Shown here: one piece after another, positions 34,557 to 43,800 of the stretch
Numbering within the stretch: the stretch's first letter is position 1
How the letters are laid out: the number at the start of each line of letters is the position of its first letter
Origin: Actinocatenispora thailandica
Lineage (GTDB): Bacteria; Actinomycetota; Actinomycetes; Mycobacteriales; Micromonosporaceae
Direction: 5' to 3'
NCBI RefSeq assembly: GCF_016865425.1
Contig: NZ_AP023355.1
Coordinates: forward strand, 62,001-126,000
DNA length: 64,000 nucleotides
Program-made: the position numbers and the translations under genes
Notes under the pieces: generated by a model
The model's database searches: none
What the model was told of the DNA's origin: nothing
The model's input: only the letters and a program-made list of their open reading frames with translations

Positions 34557-35317
34557 TCACCCCTCGGTGCGTGTCGCGGTGGCCCGCGGCCGGTTCGCGG
34601 TGGCCCGCAGCGCGATCAACCGGGCGAGCCGTTCCGGCTCACGGGCCGGCAGCAGCCAGGGCTCGGGGCCGGCACCCACCTGCACCATCGGCTCCGGCCC
34701 GGCGCCGCCCGGCTGGTCCACGACGCGCACCGTGACCGTCGACGGCGCTACCTGGGCGAGTGGTGTCGTGCGGACGGTGACCGCGCGTGCCGGCCGCCCG
34801 TGCCGGCTGGGCTGGCGGTGCAGGAGTGTCAGCGCGTGCGGCTCGACCAGGATCCGGTCCTTCCCGGTCGTCGGCCAGCTCACCGCCAGCGGCGACGCGG
34901 CGAGGTCGGCCGGGTCGGCGCGCAGCAACCAACCGACACACCGGTCCGCCAGCCAGCCCGCCAGCAGCCAGCCACCGGCCCCGCCGGCCACGATCGCGAC
35001 CAGGACCAGCGGCCCCCACGCCGGTTCGTGCGCCGGCCGGACCAGGGCCACGGTCGGGCTGCCGAGAACCAGCACGCCGAGCAGCGCGGCCATCAGCTGG
35101 CCGGCCCTGCCCCAGCGTTGGGTGCGGGTGCGATTTCGGTGCAGTTGCCAGCCGCAGTAGCCGACCAACCCGGCGAGTACGGCGTGCGCCGGCAGCGTGG
35201 CCGGCTCGACGCCGCGGACCGCGATCGAGAACGCGAGGACGGCGAGCGGCGGGACGAGTTCCAGCGCAGCCACGAACTGCCGGGCGCGACGCAGCCGGGC
35301 GGTGAAGTCGGGGGCAC
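34557..35317 (-). pseudogene. Small membrane protein, paralogue B, one-base frameshift at the N-terminus
   Basis: The coding frame has no usable start until one base is added to the run 35310-35314 (GGGGG on plus). Then GTG 35317 reads VPPDFTARLRRARQFVAALELVPP, which aligns residue for residue with the N-terminus of paralogue A. A TACCGT box lies exactly 6 nt before this GTG. The repaired protein has 253 residues: four transmembrane segments (to about residue 115), then a soluble domain with ILVEPHALTLLHRQ and the shared end PWLLPAREPERLARLIALRA. Paralogue A lacks the middle helices. Function unknown; the C-terminal part has the look of a bacterial PH-like or YcxB-like domain (weak). Confidence 0.7.
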
Positions 35318-35368
35318 CGGGCCACGGTACGGGTAGGACGGCCGCGCGGCTGCCCCGTACGGTGGCGG

Positions 35369-36691
35369 TCAGGGGGTGCGCAGCAGGGTGGCGCAGGCGT
35401 GCAGGGCGCTGCGGACGGCGCCTTCCAGGCTGGGGCTGGCGAGCCAGTCGCCGGCCAGCTGAATGCGCCCGGCGCGGTGGGTACCGGCGCGCAGCGCGTC
35501 GTCGCGCGCGTGCAACCGGCGCAGCCAACCCACGCCGAACAGCGGCACGCCGTACCGGTGCCGGACCACCGACCAGCCGAGGATGTCGCCCAGCGGCTGA
35601 CCGAGCAGCCGCTCCGCCTCGGCCAGCAGCAACGACCGGATCGGTCGGTCCGGCTCGTCGATCAGCTCCGCGCCCAGCTGCGGCGCGGCGCAGATCGCCA
35701 GGCCGCCGCGGCCGTCCGGTACCTGGCCGGTACCGCGGATCTCCAGCGGTTCGACCCCGGCGAGCGGGTGCCGGCCCGGCCCGACCGGGCACACCCGGTG
35801 CGGCACCGGCGCCGGTGCGGCGAGCGCGACGTGCAGCAGTACCGCCGGGGAGAACTCCGCGTCGTCGGCGAGCCGGCGGTCCGGGTGGTCGGCGGGCAGC
35901 AGCGCGCCGGCGAGCGAGGGCGGGCCGGCGAGCAGCACCGCGTCGGCGGTGAGGGTGTCGCCGCCGGCGGTGTCCACGTGCACCCGGTCGCCGTCCGGCC
36001 GCAGCGCCACGGCGGTCGTCTCGTACCGCACGTCCAGGGCGGCGGCGACCGACTCCCACAGCGTGCTCAGGCCGCCGCGCGGGCAGTACAGGTGGGTGCC
36101 GGGTGCGGCGGCGAGCTGCGCCATCCCGACGACCCGGGACGTGCGGTCGGCCGGCGAGAGCGTCAGCGCGTCGAGCGTGGCCGGCAGGATCCGCTCCGCG
36201 TAGTCGCGGCCGACGTGCGCGGTGAACCAGGTCGCGGCGTCGCCGTCGTCCAGGTCGGCGGCGGCGGCCAGGTTGCCCCAGCGTGGCGCGGCCGCGGTCA
36301 ACCGGGTACCGACGGCGGCGAGCCGTCGCCGGCTGGCCGCGGACAGCAGCGGTGTGCGCAGCAGCGCCGCCATGCTGGTGGGCAGCGGGTGGCGCCGGCC
36401 GTCCAGGACGACCCGGCCGTCCATCGGCAGCCGGACCAGATCACGCCGCCCCAGGCCGACCTGCCGGGCGAGGTAGCGGGTGGAGCGGTAGAAGGAGGCG
36501 ACGAACTCGGCGCCCTGGTCGAACCGCCAGACCTGGCCGTCGACCCGGAGTTCGGCGAGCCCGGACCGGCCACCGGGCCGGGGATCGCGCTCCAACACGG
36601 TCACCGTGGCCCCGGCCGTGGTCAGGGCGCGCGCCGCGGTCAGCCCGGCGGGGCCGGCGCCGACCACCACCACCCGTCGAGGTACCGCCAT
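35369..36691 (-). CDS. FAD-dependent amine oxidase / protoporphyrinogen-oxidase-like protein
   Basis: 440 residues. The N-terminal dinucleotide motif is VVVVGAGPAGLTAARALTTA (about residues 6-25), then ERDPRPGGRSG (adenine-ribose Glu and GGR), and FDQGAEFVASFY. The C-terminal FAD contact is IQLAGDWLASPSLEGAVRSA. This is the flavin-containing amine oxidase superfamily, which includes monoamine oxidases, phytoene desaturases and protoporphyrinogen oxidases; with no partner genes the substrate is open. The start at 36691 is the first that puts the Rossmann strand near the N-terminus. It lies 51 bp upstream of the membrane paralogue B start. Confidence 0.85.
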   Translation of the reverse strand: MAVPRRVVVVGAGPAGLTAARALTTAGATVTVLERDPRPGGRSGLAELRVDGQVWRFDQGAEFVASFYRSTRYLARQVGLGRRDLVRLPMDGRVVLDGRRHPLPTSMAALLRTPLLSAASRRRLAAVGTRLTAAAPRWGNLAAAADLDDGDAATWFTAHVGRDYAERILPATLDALTLSPADRTSRVVGMAQLAAAPGTHLYCPRGGLSTLWESVAAALDVRYETTAVALRPDGDRVHVDTAGGDTLTADAVLLAGPPSLAGALLPADHPDRRLADDAEFSPAVLLHVALAAPAPVPHRVCPVGPGRHPLAGVEPLEIRGTGQVPDGRGGLAICAAPQLGAELIDEPDRPIRSLLLAEAERLLGQPLGDILGWSVVRHRYGVPLFGVGWLRRLHARDDALRAGTHRAGRIQLAGDWLASPSLEGAVRSALHACATLLRTP

Positions 36692-36819
36692 GGCACCCAT
36701 CATGCCGTGGCAGCGCACCCGGCCGGGCACGCCCCGGCCGCGGTGCCACCACCGGCGTACCAGCCGGGGCCGGGGAACCGTGATCCGGCGGGCCGGTCGA
36801 CGGTTCCCCGCCCCCTCGT

Positions 36820-37656
36820 TCAGGACGCGGCGGCCGGCTCCGGCGCGTCGGCCGACTCGGTGGTCGACTCGGTGGTCGGCTCGGTGCCGTCGGCGCCGGG
36901 GTAGTCGGCCAGCTCGCGTTCCAGCTCGGCCAGCCGGGCCCGGAGCGCCTCCGCCTCGGCCTGCTTGGCGGACCGGTGCTCGTCGATGACCGCCTCGACC
37001 GCACCGGTGATCGACTCGATGTCGATCGCCTGGGCGACCGCGTGCCCGGCGGTCACCGGCAGCGCGGTCGGCTTGACCAGCTTCCGCGAGCCGTGGCTCG
37101 CCTCGACCGTCGCGCCGTCGCCGGCGACGGTCACCGTGATGACCACGTCGCCGGCGCCACCGCCGCGGGTCGCCTTCTTCGCCGCGGCCTTGGCGGGGCG
37201 GCCCCGCCGGGCCGGTGTGGCCCCGCCGGCCGGCCCGGCCTCCGCGTCGGTGCGGGCGCGTTCGGTGCCGGCGGCCGGGGCGGGCGCGGGGCCGGTGGCC
37301 GGAGTGGACCCGGCGGCCGGCGTGGTCGGCTCGGTGCCGTCCGCGCCGGTGGCCGCGCCGTCGGTGTCGGAGAAGGTCGCCGCGGTCCGGGCGATGACGT
37401 CGGCGCGGCCGCGCGGCACGACGGCGAGCACCGCGGTCGGCACCCGGACCTCCTGCTCGGATCCGTTCCGGGTGATGCGCACCGTGCCGGGCAGCTCGGC
37501 GTCCGGGTCGTAGTCGACCAGGACACCCTTGGTGCCGGCGGGGATCTCACCGTGTGCGGTGTGCACCGAGACCCTGGGCTGCTCGCCTCGCCCCAGCGCA
37601 CTGATCAGGGCATGCAGGTCGCGATCGCTGAGCTGATCGGTGGAACCAGCGCTCAC
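36820..37656 (-). CDS. Hypothetical protein with Lys/Ala-rich middle and C-terminal coiled coil
   Basis: 278 residues. Residues 1-90 form a compact domain (DLHALISALGRGEQPRVSVH, GEIPAGTKGVLVDYDPDAEL, VRVPTAVLAVVPRGRADV) that looks like an SH3-like or small beta fold. Residues 95-170 are Pro/Ala/Thr-rich with a basic RRGRPAKAAAKKATRGG segment like histone or AT-hook tails. Residues 175-215 form another small beta unit (VVITVTVAGDGATVEASHGS), and from 225 a heptad-rich helix (EHRSAKQAEAEALRARLAEL) and acidic tail follow. GTG 37656 with AAAGGA 5 nt before it. A nucleoid- or DNA-associated role is possible but unproven. Confidence 0.6.
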   Translation of the reverse strand: MSAGSTDQLSDRDLHALISALGRGEQPRVSVHTAHGEIPAGTKGVLVDYDPDAELPGTVRITRNGSEQEVRVPTAVLAVVPRGRADVIARTAATFSDTDGAATGADGTEPTTPAAGSTPATGPAPAPAAGTERARTDAEAGPAGGATPARRGRPAKAAAKKATRGGGAGDVVITVTVAGDGATVEASHGSRKLVKPTALPVTAGHAVAQAIDIESITGAVEAVIDEHRSAKQAEAEALRARLAELERELADYPGADGTEPTTESTTESADAPEPAAAS

Positions 37657-37876
37657 GCTCGTCCTTTCTTTCCTTCGGTGGTGGCACGACGGAACGGCGT
37701 CGGCGACGTTCCGCGGCCCGGACGGCCGGTGCGGGACCGACCTCCGGTACGACAGGTGTGGAAAGACCTTCGCACAGGCGTACGACAGGACGCCCGCACG
37801 GGGTAGCCGGGACCGATACTGCCGGTGAACCGGCGACGCCGTGGCCGGTACCGCTCGCCGCGCCGGAGCGGGTGCC

Positions 37877-38854
37877 TCAGCGGGCCCGGGCCAGGGTGAC
37901 CGCGAACCGGTCGGTGTCGTCCGGCCACCACTGCTCGACGGTGAAGCCGGCGGCGGCCAGTTCCGCGGTGATGCCGGCCCGGTGGAACCGGGTGGAGACC
38001 GCGGTGCACAGCAGCTCGCCGGACGCGAACGGGATGGTCAGGTCGACCGCGCCGAGCGTGACCGTGATCGCGCGGGTCGCCCGCAGCAGCAGTTGCACCC
38101 ACTCGTGCTCGGCGTCCCAGCGCACCACGTGGTCGAACGCCTCGACCGGGAAGTCGGCGCCGAGCGCGCGGTTGAGTACCCGCAGCACGTTGCGGTTGAA
38201 CTCGGCGGTGCGGCCGTCCGGGTCCCGGTACGCGCGGACCATCGTGTCCGGGTCGGTGACCAGCCCGACGCCGAGCAGCAGCGCGTCGCCGGCCGCGAGT
38301 ACCGCCCGGAGCCCGCACAGCAGCTGGGCCCGGTCCGGTGGCAGCAGGTTGCCGATGGTGCCGCCGAGGAACAGGACCAGCCGGTTCCGATCGGCCGGCA
38401 GTGCGTCCAGGTGCCGGGTGAAGTCGCCGACGACGGCGTGCACGGCGAGCCACGGGTACCGGGCGGAGAGCGTCGCGGCGGCCGACGCGAGCGCGCTCTC
38501 CGACACGTCGAACCCGACGAACCGGCGCAGCGTGCCGTGCTCGTGCCCGGCCTCGATGATCAGCCGCGTCTTGGTCGACGCCCCGGAGCCCAACTCGATC
38601 AGGGTGTGCACGTCGGTGGCCGCGACCACCTCCGCGGCGTGCCCGGCGAGTACCGCCGCCTCGGCCCGGGTCAGGTAGTAGCCGGGCAGCCGGGTCAGCT
38701 CGTCGAACAGCATGCTGCCGTGCGCGTCGTAGAACCAGGTGGGACGCAGCCACTTGGGGCTCGCGGTCAGCCCGGCGACCGCGTCCGCGCGCAGCGCCCG
38801 GGTCCTCTCCTCGGCACCGAGCCGGACGTCGAAGGTGGGCCGCTCGCTCAGCAC
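37877..38854 (-). CDS. egtD: Ergothioneine synthesis: L-histidine N-alpha-methyltransferase
   Basis: 325 residues. EgtD trimethylates histidine to hercynine using three SAM. Marks: KWLRPTWFYDAHGSMLFDEL (N-terminal), IELGSGASTKT (SAM loop, about residues 86-96), FLGGTIGNLLP, and the histidine-binding LLLGVGLVTDP and AFDHVVRWDAEHEWVQ. The rest of the pathway (egtA, egtB, egtC) is not in the window, although in mycobacteria egtD is clustered. GTG 38854 is the start consistent with the conserved N-terminus; a leaderless 8-codon ORF overlaps it. Confidence 0.9.
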   Translation of the reverse strand: MLSERPTFDVRLGAEERTRALRADAVAGLTASPKWLRPTWFYDAHGSMLFDELTRLPGYYLTRAEAAVLAGHAAEVVAATDVHTLIELGSGASTKTRLIIEAGHEHGTLRRFVGFDVSESALASAAATLSARYPWLAVHAVVGDFTRHLDALPADRNRLVLFLGGTIGNLLPPDRAQLLCGLRAVLAAGDALLLGVGLVTDPDTMVRAYRDPDGRTAEFNRNVLRVLNRALGADFPVEAFDHVVRWDAEHEWVQLLLRATRAITVTLGAVDLTIPFASGELLCTAVSTRFHRAGITAELAAAGFTVEQWWPDDTDRFAVTLARAR

Positions 38855-38874
38855 GCCGCCACCGCCGCAGCCAT
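38848..38874 (-). CDS. Candidate leaderless 8-codon upstream ORF overlapping egtD
   Basis: ATG 38874 lies 6 nt after TAGCGT and reads MAAAVAAC-stop; its TGA lies 4 nt inside egtD (start 38854). A ribosome ending here could re-initiate on the egtD GTG, which has no good ribosome-binding site of its own. A frame error in this region is the main alternative, which would make ATG 38874 the egtD start. Confidence 0.3.
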   Translation of the reverse strand: MAAAVAAC

Positions 38875-38880
38875 CCAGTC

Positions 38881-38886
38881 ACGCTA
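38881..38886 (-). promoter_or_regulatory. Leaderless -10 box upstream of egtD
   Basis: TAGCGT on the minus strand, 6 nt before ATG 38874. Confidence 0.4.
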
Positions 38887-39003
38887 TCGCGGGGCCCGGC
38901 GGTGCGGTGCCGGTTGCGGACGAGCGGCCACCGTGCGGGTGGTACCGGGGTGGCGCGGTGCACCGGCTGCCGGGTTGCGGCCGGTGCGTGGTTGTGCCGT
39001 CGG

Positions 39004-39009
39004 TAGGCT
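39004..39009 (+). promoter_or_regulatory. Leaderless -10 box of the small zinc-ribbon gene
   Basis: TAGGCT, 7 nt, ATG at 39017. Confidence 0.45.
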
Positions 39010-39016
39010 TCGGCTC

Positions 39017-39205
39017 ATGTCTGCGCACCGCACCCGACTGATGTGCCAGTTGTGCCGGAGTACGGGTGTGGTCTGGGCGCCGAAGATGGCCGTGCAGTGG
39101 GGCAGCCGGGAGACGTTCTCGCTGGCCGCGCCGACCCGCTGCCCGGAGTGCCTCGGCACCGGCTGGTTCGAGCTGGCGCGGGCGAAAGCGGGCGGCACCG
39201 GCTGA
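39017..39205 (+). CDS. Small four-cysteine (zinc-ribbon-like) protein
   Basis: 62 residues. Two CxxC pairs (MCQLCRSTG at about residue 9 and RCPECLGTGW at about 42), 31 residues apart, form a rubredoxin-knuckle-type zinc ribbon; the CxxCxGTGW pattern also recalls DnaJ-type zinc-finger knuckles. Basic, cytoplasmic. Its start has a leaderless promoter, so it is transcribed on its own. Unknown function; a nucleic-acid or protein-binding role is likely for such ribbons. Confidence 0.65.
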   Translation: MSAHRTRLMCQLCRSTGVVWAPKMAVQWGSRETFSLAAPTRCPECLGTGWFELARAKAGGTG

Positions 39206-39285
39206 CCGCACCGGGCCGGGTGACAGTGCCCACCGTGGGCTCGGGTCGGCGGGCGAAACCGGGCCCGGCGTTGAACGATGGAGCC

Positions 39286-40776
39286 GTGACCTCCGTCGAT
39301 GCCCGAGCCGCCGCGATCGGCGAGTACACCCCGGATCCGCGCCGGTGGCGCGCGCTCACGGTGTGCCTGATCGCCGGGTTCATGACCCTGTTGGACGTCA
39401 GCATCGTCAATGTCGCGTTGCCGTCGATGCAGGACGGGTTGCACGCCACCGCTTCCGATCTGTCCTGGGTGATCTCCGGGTACGCGCTGACGTTCGGGCT
39501 GGTGTTGGTGACCGCCGGCCGGCTGGGCGACGACCGCGGGCGGAAGCGGATGTTCCTGGCCGGGCTGGTGCTGTTCACCGCGACCAGCGCGCTGGCCGGC
39601 GCGGCCACCTCCGGTACCTGGCTGGTGCTCGCGCGGCTGTTCCAGGGTGCCGCCGGCGGGTTGCTGAACCCGCAGGTCATCGGCGTGATCCAGCAGCTGT
39701 TCCGGGGGCGGGAGCGGGGCCGCGCGTTCGGCCTGTTCGGTGCCGTGGTCGGCATCTCGACCGCGGTCGGGCCGCTGCTGGGCGGGTTGCTGCTGCAGGG
39801 GTTCGGTGACCAGGAGGGCTGGCGGTTCGTCTTCTACGTGAACCTGCCGATCGGGGTGCTGGCCCTGTTCGCCGGGGCGCGGCTGCTGCCGCACGACCGG
39901 GTCGACCGCACCGGTTCCCGGCACACCCTCGACCTGGTCGGGGTGCTGCTGCTCGGCGCGGCGGTGGTGTCGATCATGCTGCCGCTGATCGAGGCGGAGA
40001 AGGACCCGTCGGGTGCGCCGTGGTGGCTGCTCGCGGTCGGTGCGGCGTTGCTCGCCGGCTTCGTCGGCTGGGAGGTGCGGTACCGGAGGCGTAGCCGGCA
40101 GCCGCTCGTCGACCTGGCCCTGCTGCGTGCCCGCAGCTATGCGATGGGCACCTCGCTCGGGCTGGCCTACTTCGCCGGTTTCACCGGCATCTTCTTCGTC
40201 ATCACGCTGTTCTTCCAGCGCGGGCTGGGGTACACGCCGCTCGCCGCGGGCGCCGCGATGCTGCCGTTCGCGATCGGTTCGGCCGGCGCCGCGGCGATCG
40301 GCGGTCGCATCGTCTCCCGGTACGGGCGGGCGCTGGTGGTGCTCGGGGTGCTGGCGGTGGCGGTCGGCCTGGCCGGGACCGATCTGGTGCTGGGCGCGTT
40401 CGGCGGTGCGCACGTGGCGCTGGTGACGGCGGTACCGCTGGCGCTGGCCGGGATCGGCAGCGGCCTGACGATCGCGCCGAACCAGACGCTGACGCTCGCC
40501 GAGGTGCCGCCGGCCGAGGGCGGCACCGCCGCCGGCGTGTTGCAGACCGGCCAGCGGATCGGTTCGGCGATCGGTACCGCGGTCGCCGGGGCGCTGTTCT
40601 TCGGCAGCCTGGCCACCACGCACGGCGACTACCACCGGGCGGCGGCGCTCGGTATCCGCGGCTCCATCGCGTTGGTGCTGGTCGCACTGCTGGTCGGCCT
40701 GGTCGATCTGGCCTTCGACCGGCGGCGCCGGCGGGCCGGAGTGGCGCCGGGCGGCACGGGTGGCGCCCGGGTGTGA
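39286..40776 (+). CDS. MFS drug/proton antiporter, DHA2 (14-TM) family
   Basis: 496 residues, about 14 transmembrane segments. DHA2 marks: motif D1 LLDVSIVNVALPSMQ (about residues 35-49), motif A RLGDDRGRKRMF, motif C-like VGPLLGGLLLQGFG, and a charged cytoplasmic loop DPSGAP. It resembles actinobacterial exporters of the EmrB/QacA class. GTG 39286. No regulator adjoins it. Downstream after 72 bp is the fused ABC exporter, under its own promoter. Substrate unknown. Confidence 0.88.
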   Translation: MTSVDARAAAIGEYTPDPRRWRALTVCLIAGFMTLLDVSIVNVALPSMQDGLHATASDLSWVISGYALTFGLVLVTAGRLGDDRGRKRMFLAGLVLFTATSALAGAATSGTWLVLARLFQGAAGGLLNPQVIGVIQQLFRGRERGRAFGLFGAVVGISTAVGPLLGGLLLQGFGDQEGWRFVFYVNLPIGVLALFAGARLLPHDRVDRTGSRHTLDLVGVLLLGAAVVSIMLPLIEAEKDPSGAPWWLLAVGAALLAGFVGWEVRYRRRSRQPLVDLALLRARSYAMGTSLGLAYFAGFTGIFFVITLFFQRGLGYTPLAAGAAMLPFAIGSAGAAAIGGRIVSRYGRALVVLGVLAVAVGLAGTDLVLGAFGGAHVALVTAVPLALAGIGSGLTIAPNQTLTLAEVPPAEGGTAAGVLQTGQRIGSAIGTAVAGALFFGSLATTHGDYHRAAALGIRGSIALVLVALLVGLVDLAFDRRRRRAGVAPGGTGGARV

Positions 40777-40815
40777 CCTGCGCCGCCGCGACAGTTGGCG
40801 AGCCTGACTCCGTAT

Positions 40816-40821
40816 TAGCGT
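40816..40821 (+). promoter_or_regulatory. Leaderless -10 box upstream of the fused ABC exporter
   Basis: TAGCGT followed by 7 nt and GTG 40829, the start of a short upstream ORF and not of the exporter itself. Confidence 0.4.
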
Positions 40822-40828
40822 GGTGGTC

Positions 40829-40852
40829 GTGGTGCGACGAGGCGAGCGATGA
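40829..40852 (+). CDS. Candidate leaderless 7-codon upstream ORF coupled to the ABC exporter
   Basis: GTG-GTG-CGA-CGA-GGC-GAG-CGA-TGA (MVRRGER). Its TGA overlaps the exporter ATG as ATGA (40849-40852). The GTG is at the leaderless distance from TAGCGT. Two consecutive CGA codons near the end could slow ribosomes. Too short to judge by composition. Confidence 0.35.
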   Translation: MVRRGER

Positions 40853-43800
40853 GCGCGGATGGTGACGGAACGGGACGCAACGCCGGCGGAGCCGGTTCGT
40901 CGGGTGCTGTCGGCGGAGCCGGTTCGTCGGGTGCTGTCGGCGGTGCCGGTTCGTCGGGTGCTGTCGGCGGTGCCGGTTCGTCGGGTGCTGTCGGCGGTGC
41001 CGGTTCGTCGGGTGCTGTCGGCGGTGCCGGTTCGTCGGGTGCTGTCGGCGGTGCCGGTTCGTCGGGTGCTGCCGGCTCGGTAGGTTCCGCCGGCGGATCG
41101 TCCAGCGAGACCGGGTGGTTGCGCCGGCTGCTCGGGTACTGCTGGCGCTACCGCGGCCGGGTGATCGTGGCGTTCGGCGCCTCGGTGGTCGGGATGGCCG
41201 TCACCGCGCTGGTGCCGCTGATCCAACGCTCCATCGTGGACGATTCGATCCTGTCCTCGAAGCGCCCGCTGCTGCCGCTGGTGGGGCTGCTGGTACTGGC
41301 CGCGCTGGCCGTGTACGGCACCGCGTTCCTGCGCCGCTACCACGGCGGCCGGCTCGCCCTGGACGTGCAGCACGACATGCGTACCGGGCTGTTCGCGGCG
41401 CTGTCCCGGCTGGACGGCGCGCGCCAGGACGAGTTGCAGACCGGGCAGGTGGTCGGCCGGGCCACCTCGGACATCACCATGGTGCAGGGCCTGCTCGGGA
41501 TGTTCCCGATCATGATCGGCAACGTCCTGCTGTTCGGCATCTCGCTGGTCGTGATGCTCACCCTGTCGCCGTTGCTGACGCTCGTCGCGCTGGCGGTCGG
41601 CCCCGGGCTGTACTGGATCTCCGTACTGTCCCGGCGCAAGCTGTTCCCGGCGACCTGGGCGGCGCAGCAGGAGGCGGCGGCGGTCGCGGCCGAGGTGGAC
41701 GACGCGGTCACCGGGGTCCGGGTGGTCAAGGGCTTCGGCCAGGAGTCGCAGGAGCTGACCAAGCTGGAGCGGGTGGCCCGGCGGTTGTTCGCGTCCCGGC
41801 TGCGCGCGGTGCGGCTGAACAGTCGGTACAACCCGGCGCTGCAGGCGATTCCGGCGCTCGGCCAGGTCGGTGTGCTGGCCCTGGGTGGCTGGCTCGCGGT
41901 CCATCAGTCCATCACGCTCGGCACCTTCCTCGCGTTCTCCAGCTACCTGGCCCAGCTGATCGGCCCGGTACGGATGCTCGCCGGGCTGCTGACCATCGGC
42001 CAGCAGGCGCGCGCCAGCGTCATCCGGGTGTTCGAGGTGATCGACTCGCAGCCGCTGGTCACCGAGGCGCCGGACGCGATCGACGTACCGGCGGGCGCGA
42101 TGTCGACGCGGGCCGCGGCCGGCTCGCCGGTCGTCGAGTTCGACGACGTGCACTTCGGGTACGTGCCGTCGCAGCCGGTGCTGTCCGGGCTGACCCTGTC
42201 CGCGGCGCCGGGCGAGACGATCGCGCTGGTCGGCTCGTCCGGGTCGGGCAAGTCGACGGTGTCGCTGCTGCTGCCCCGGTTCTACGACGTGGCGAGCGGC
42301 GCGGTGCGGGTCGCCGGGCACGACGTCCGGGAGCTGACCATCGACTCGCTGCGCGCCTCGATCGGGCTGGTGATGGAGGACAGCTTCCTGTTCTCCGAGT
42401 CGATCCGGGACAACATCGCGTACGGGCGGCCGGACGCCACCGACGAGCAGGTGGTCGCCGCGGCGAAGGCGGCGGAGGCGCACGAGTTCGTCCTCGGTCT
42501 GCGCGACGGGTACGACACGATGATCGGGGAGAAGGGGCTGACCCTGTCCGGTGGCCAGCGGCAGCGGGTGGCGCTGGCCCGGGCGCTGATCACCGATCCG
42601 CGGATCCTGGTCCTCGACGACGCGACCTCGGCGGTGGACGCGCAGGTCGAGGCGGAGATCCACGCGACCCTGCACCGGGTCATGCAGGGGCGCACCACGC
42701 TGCTGATCGCGCACCGCCGCTCCACCCTGGCGCTGGCGGACCGGATCGCGGTGCTGGACGGCGGCCGGGTCGTCGACATCGGTACCGAGGACGAGCTGGC
42801 CCGGCGCTGCCCGCTGTACAACCTGCTGCTGTCCGGGCCGGGCGACGACGCGGAGGGCATCGACGCCGGGGAACTGCCGGCCGAGCCGGCGCCGGTGGTA
42901 CCGGATTCGGCGGCGGACGAGCTGAACGACGACGGGACGACCGCGCGGCTGTGGGATCCGAGCCGGGCGCCGGAGCCGGAGTACCTGCCGGGCCTGGCCG
43001 GCGATCCGGCCGCGGCGTCGCGCGGCGCTGCTGCCGGCCGCGGCGGGGGCGGTGGCGGCGGTGGTGGCGGTGGCGGTGGTGGCGGGATGGGCCGGATGGG
43101 CGGTGCGCTGGCCAGCATGCCGCCGACGCCGGACCTGCTGGCGAAGGTCGCGGCGTTGCCGCCGGCCACCGACACCCCGGACGTGGACGACGACGCGGTC
43201 CGCGCGGCCGACCCGCGGTTCAGCCTGCGCCGGCTGATCGCCCCGATGCGTACCCCGTTGCTGGTGGCGCTGCTGCTGGTGGCGGTGGATGCGGCGGCGA
43301 CGCTGATCCTGCCGGCGCTGATCCGGTCGGGCGTCGACTCCGGGGTGCAGCACCGGGACATGACGGTGATCGCGACCGTGTCGATCCTCGGCCTGGGCGT
43401 CGTGCTGATCGACTGGATCGTCCAGATCGGACAGACCCGGATCACCGGCCGTACCGGTGAGCGGATGCTCTACGCGCTGCGGGTCAAGACGTTCTCGCAC
43501 CTGCAGCGGCTGGGCCTGGACTACTACGAGAAGGAGCTGTCCGGCCGGATCATGACCCGGATGACCACCGACGTGGACGCGTTCTCGTCGTTCCTGCAGA
43601 CCGGGCTGGTGCAGGCGGTGGTCTCGGTGCTGACGTTCTTCGGCATCCTCGGTGCGCTGCTCTACCTGAACGTCGAGCTCGGCCTGGTGGTCTGCTCGGT
43701 GCTGCCGGTGATGGTGCTGGCCACGCTGGTGTTCCGGTCGCGGTCGTCGCGGGCCTACACCGAGGCGCGGGAGAAGGTCGGCATCGTCAACGCCGACCTG

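Noticed and set aside
36820-38854. Ergothioneine cluster around egtD
   Set aside because: The neighbouring genes are a low-complexity hypothetical protein and a zinc-ribbon protein; no egtA, egtB or egtC motifs appear.
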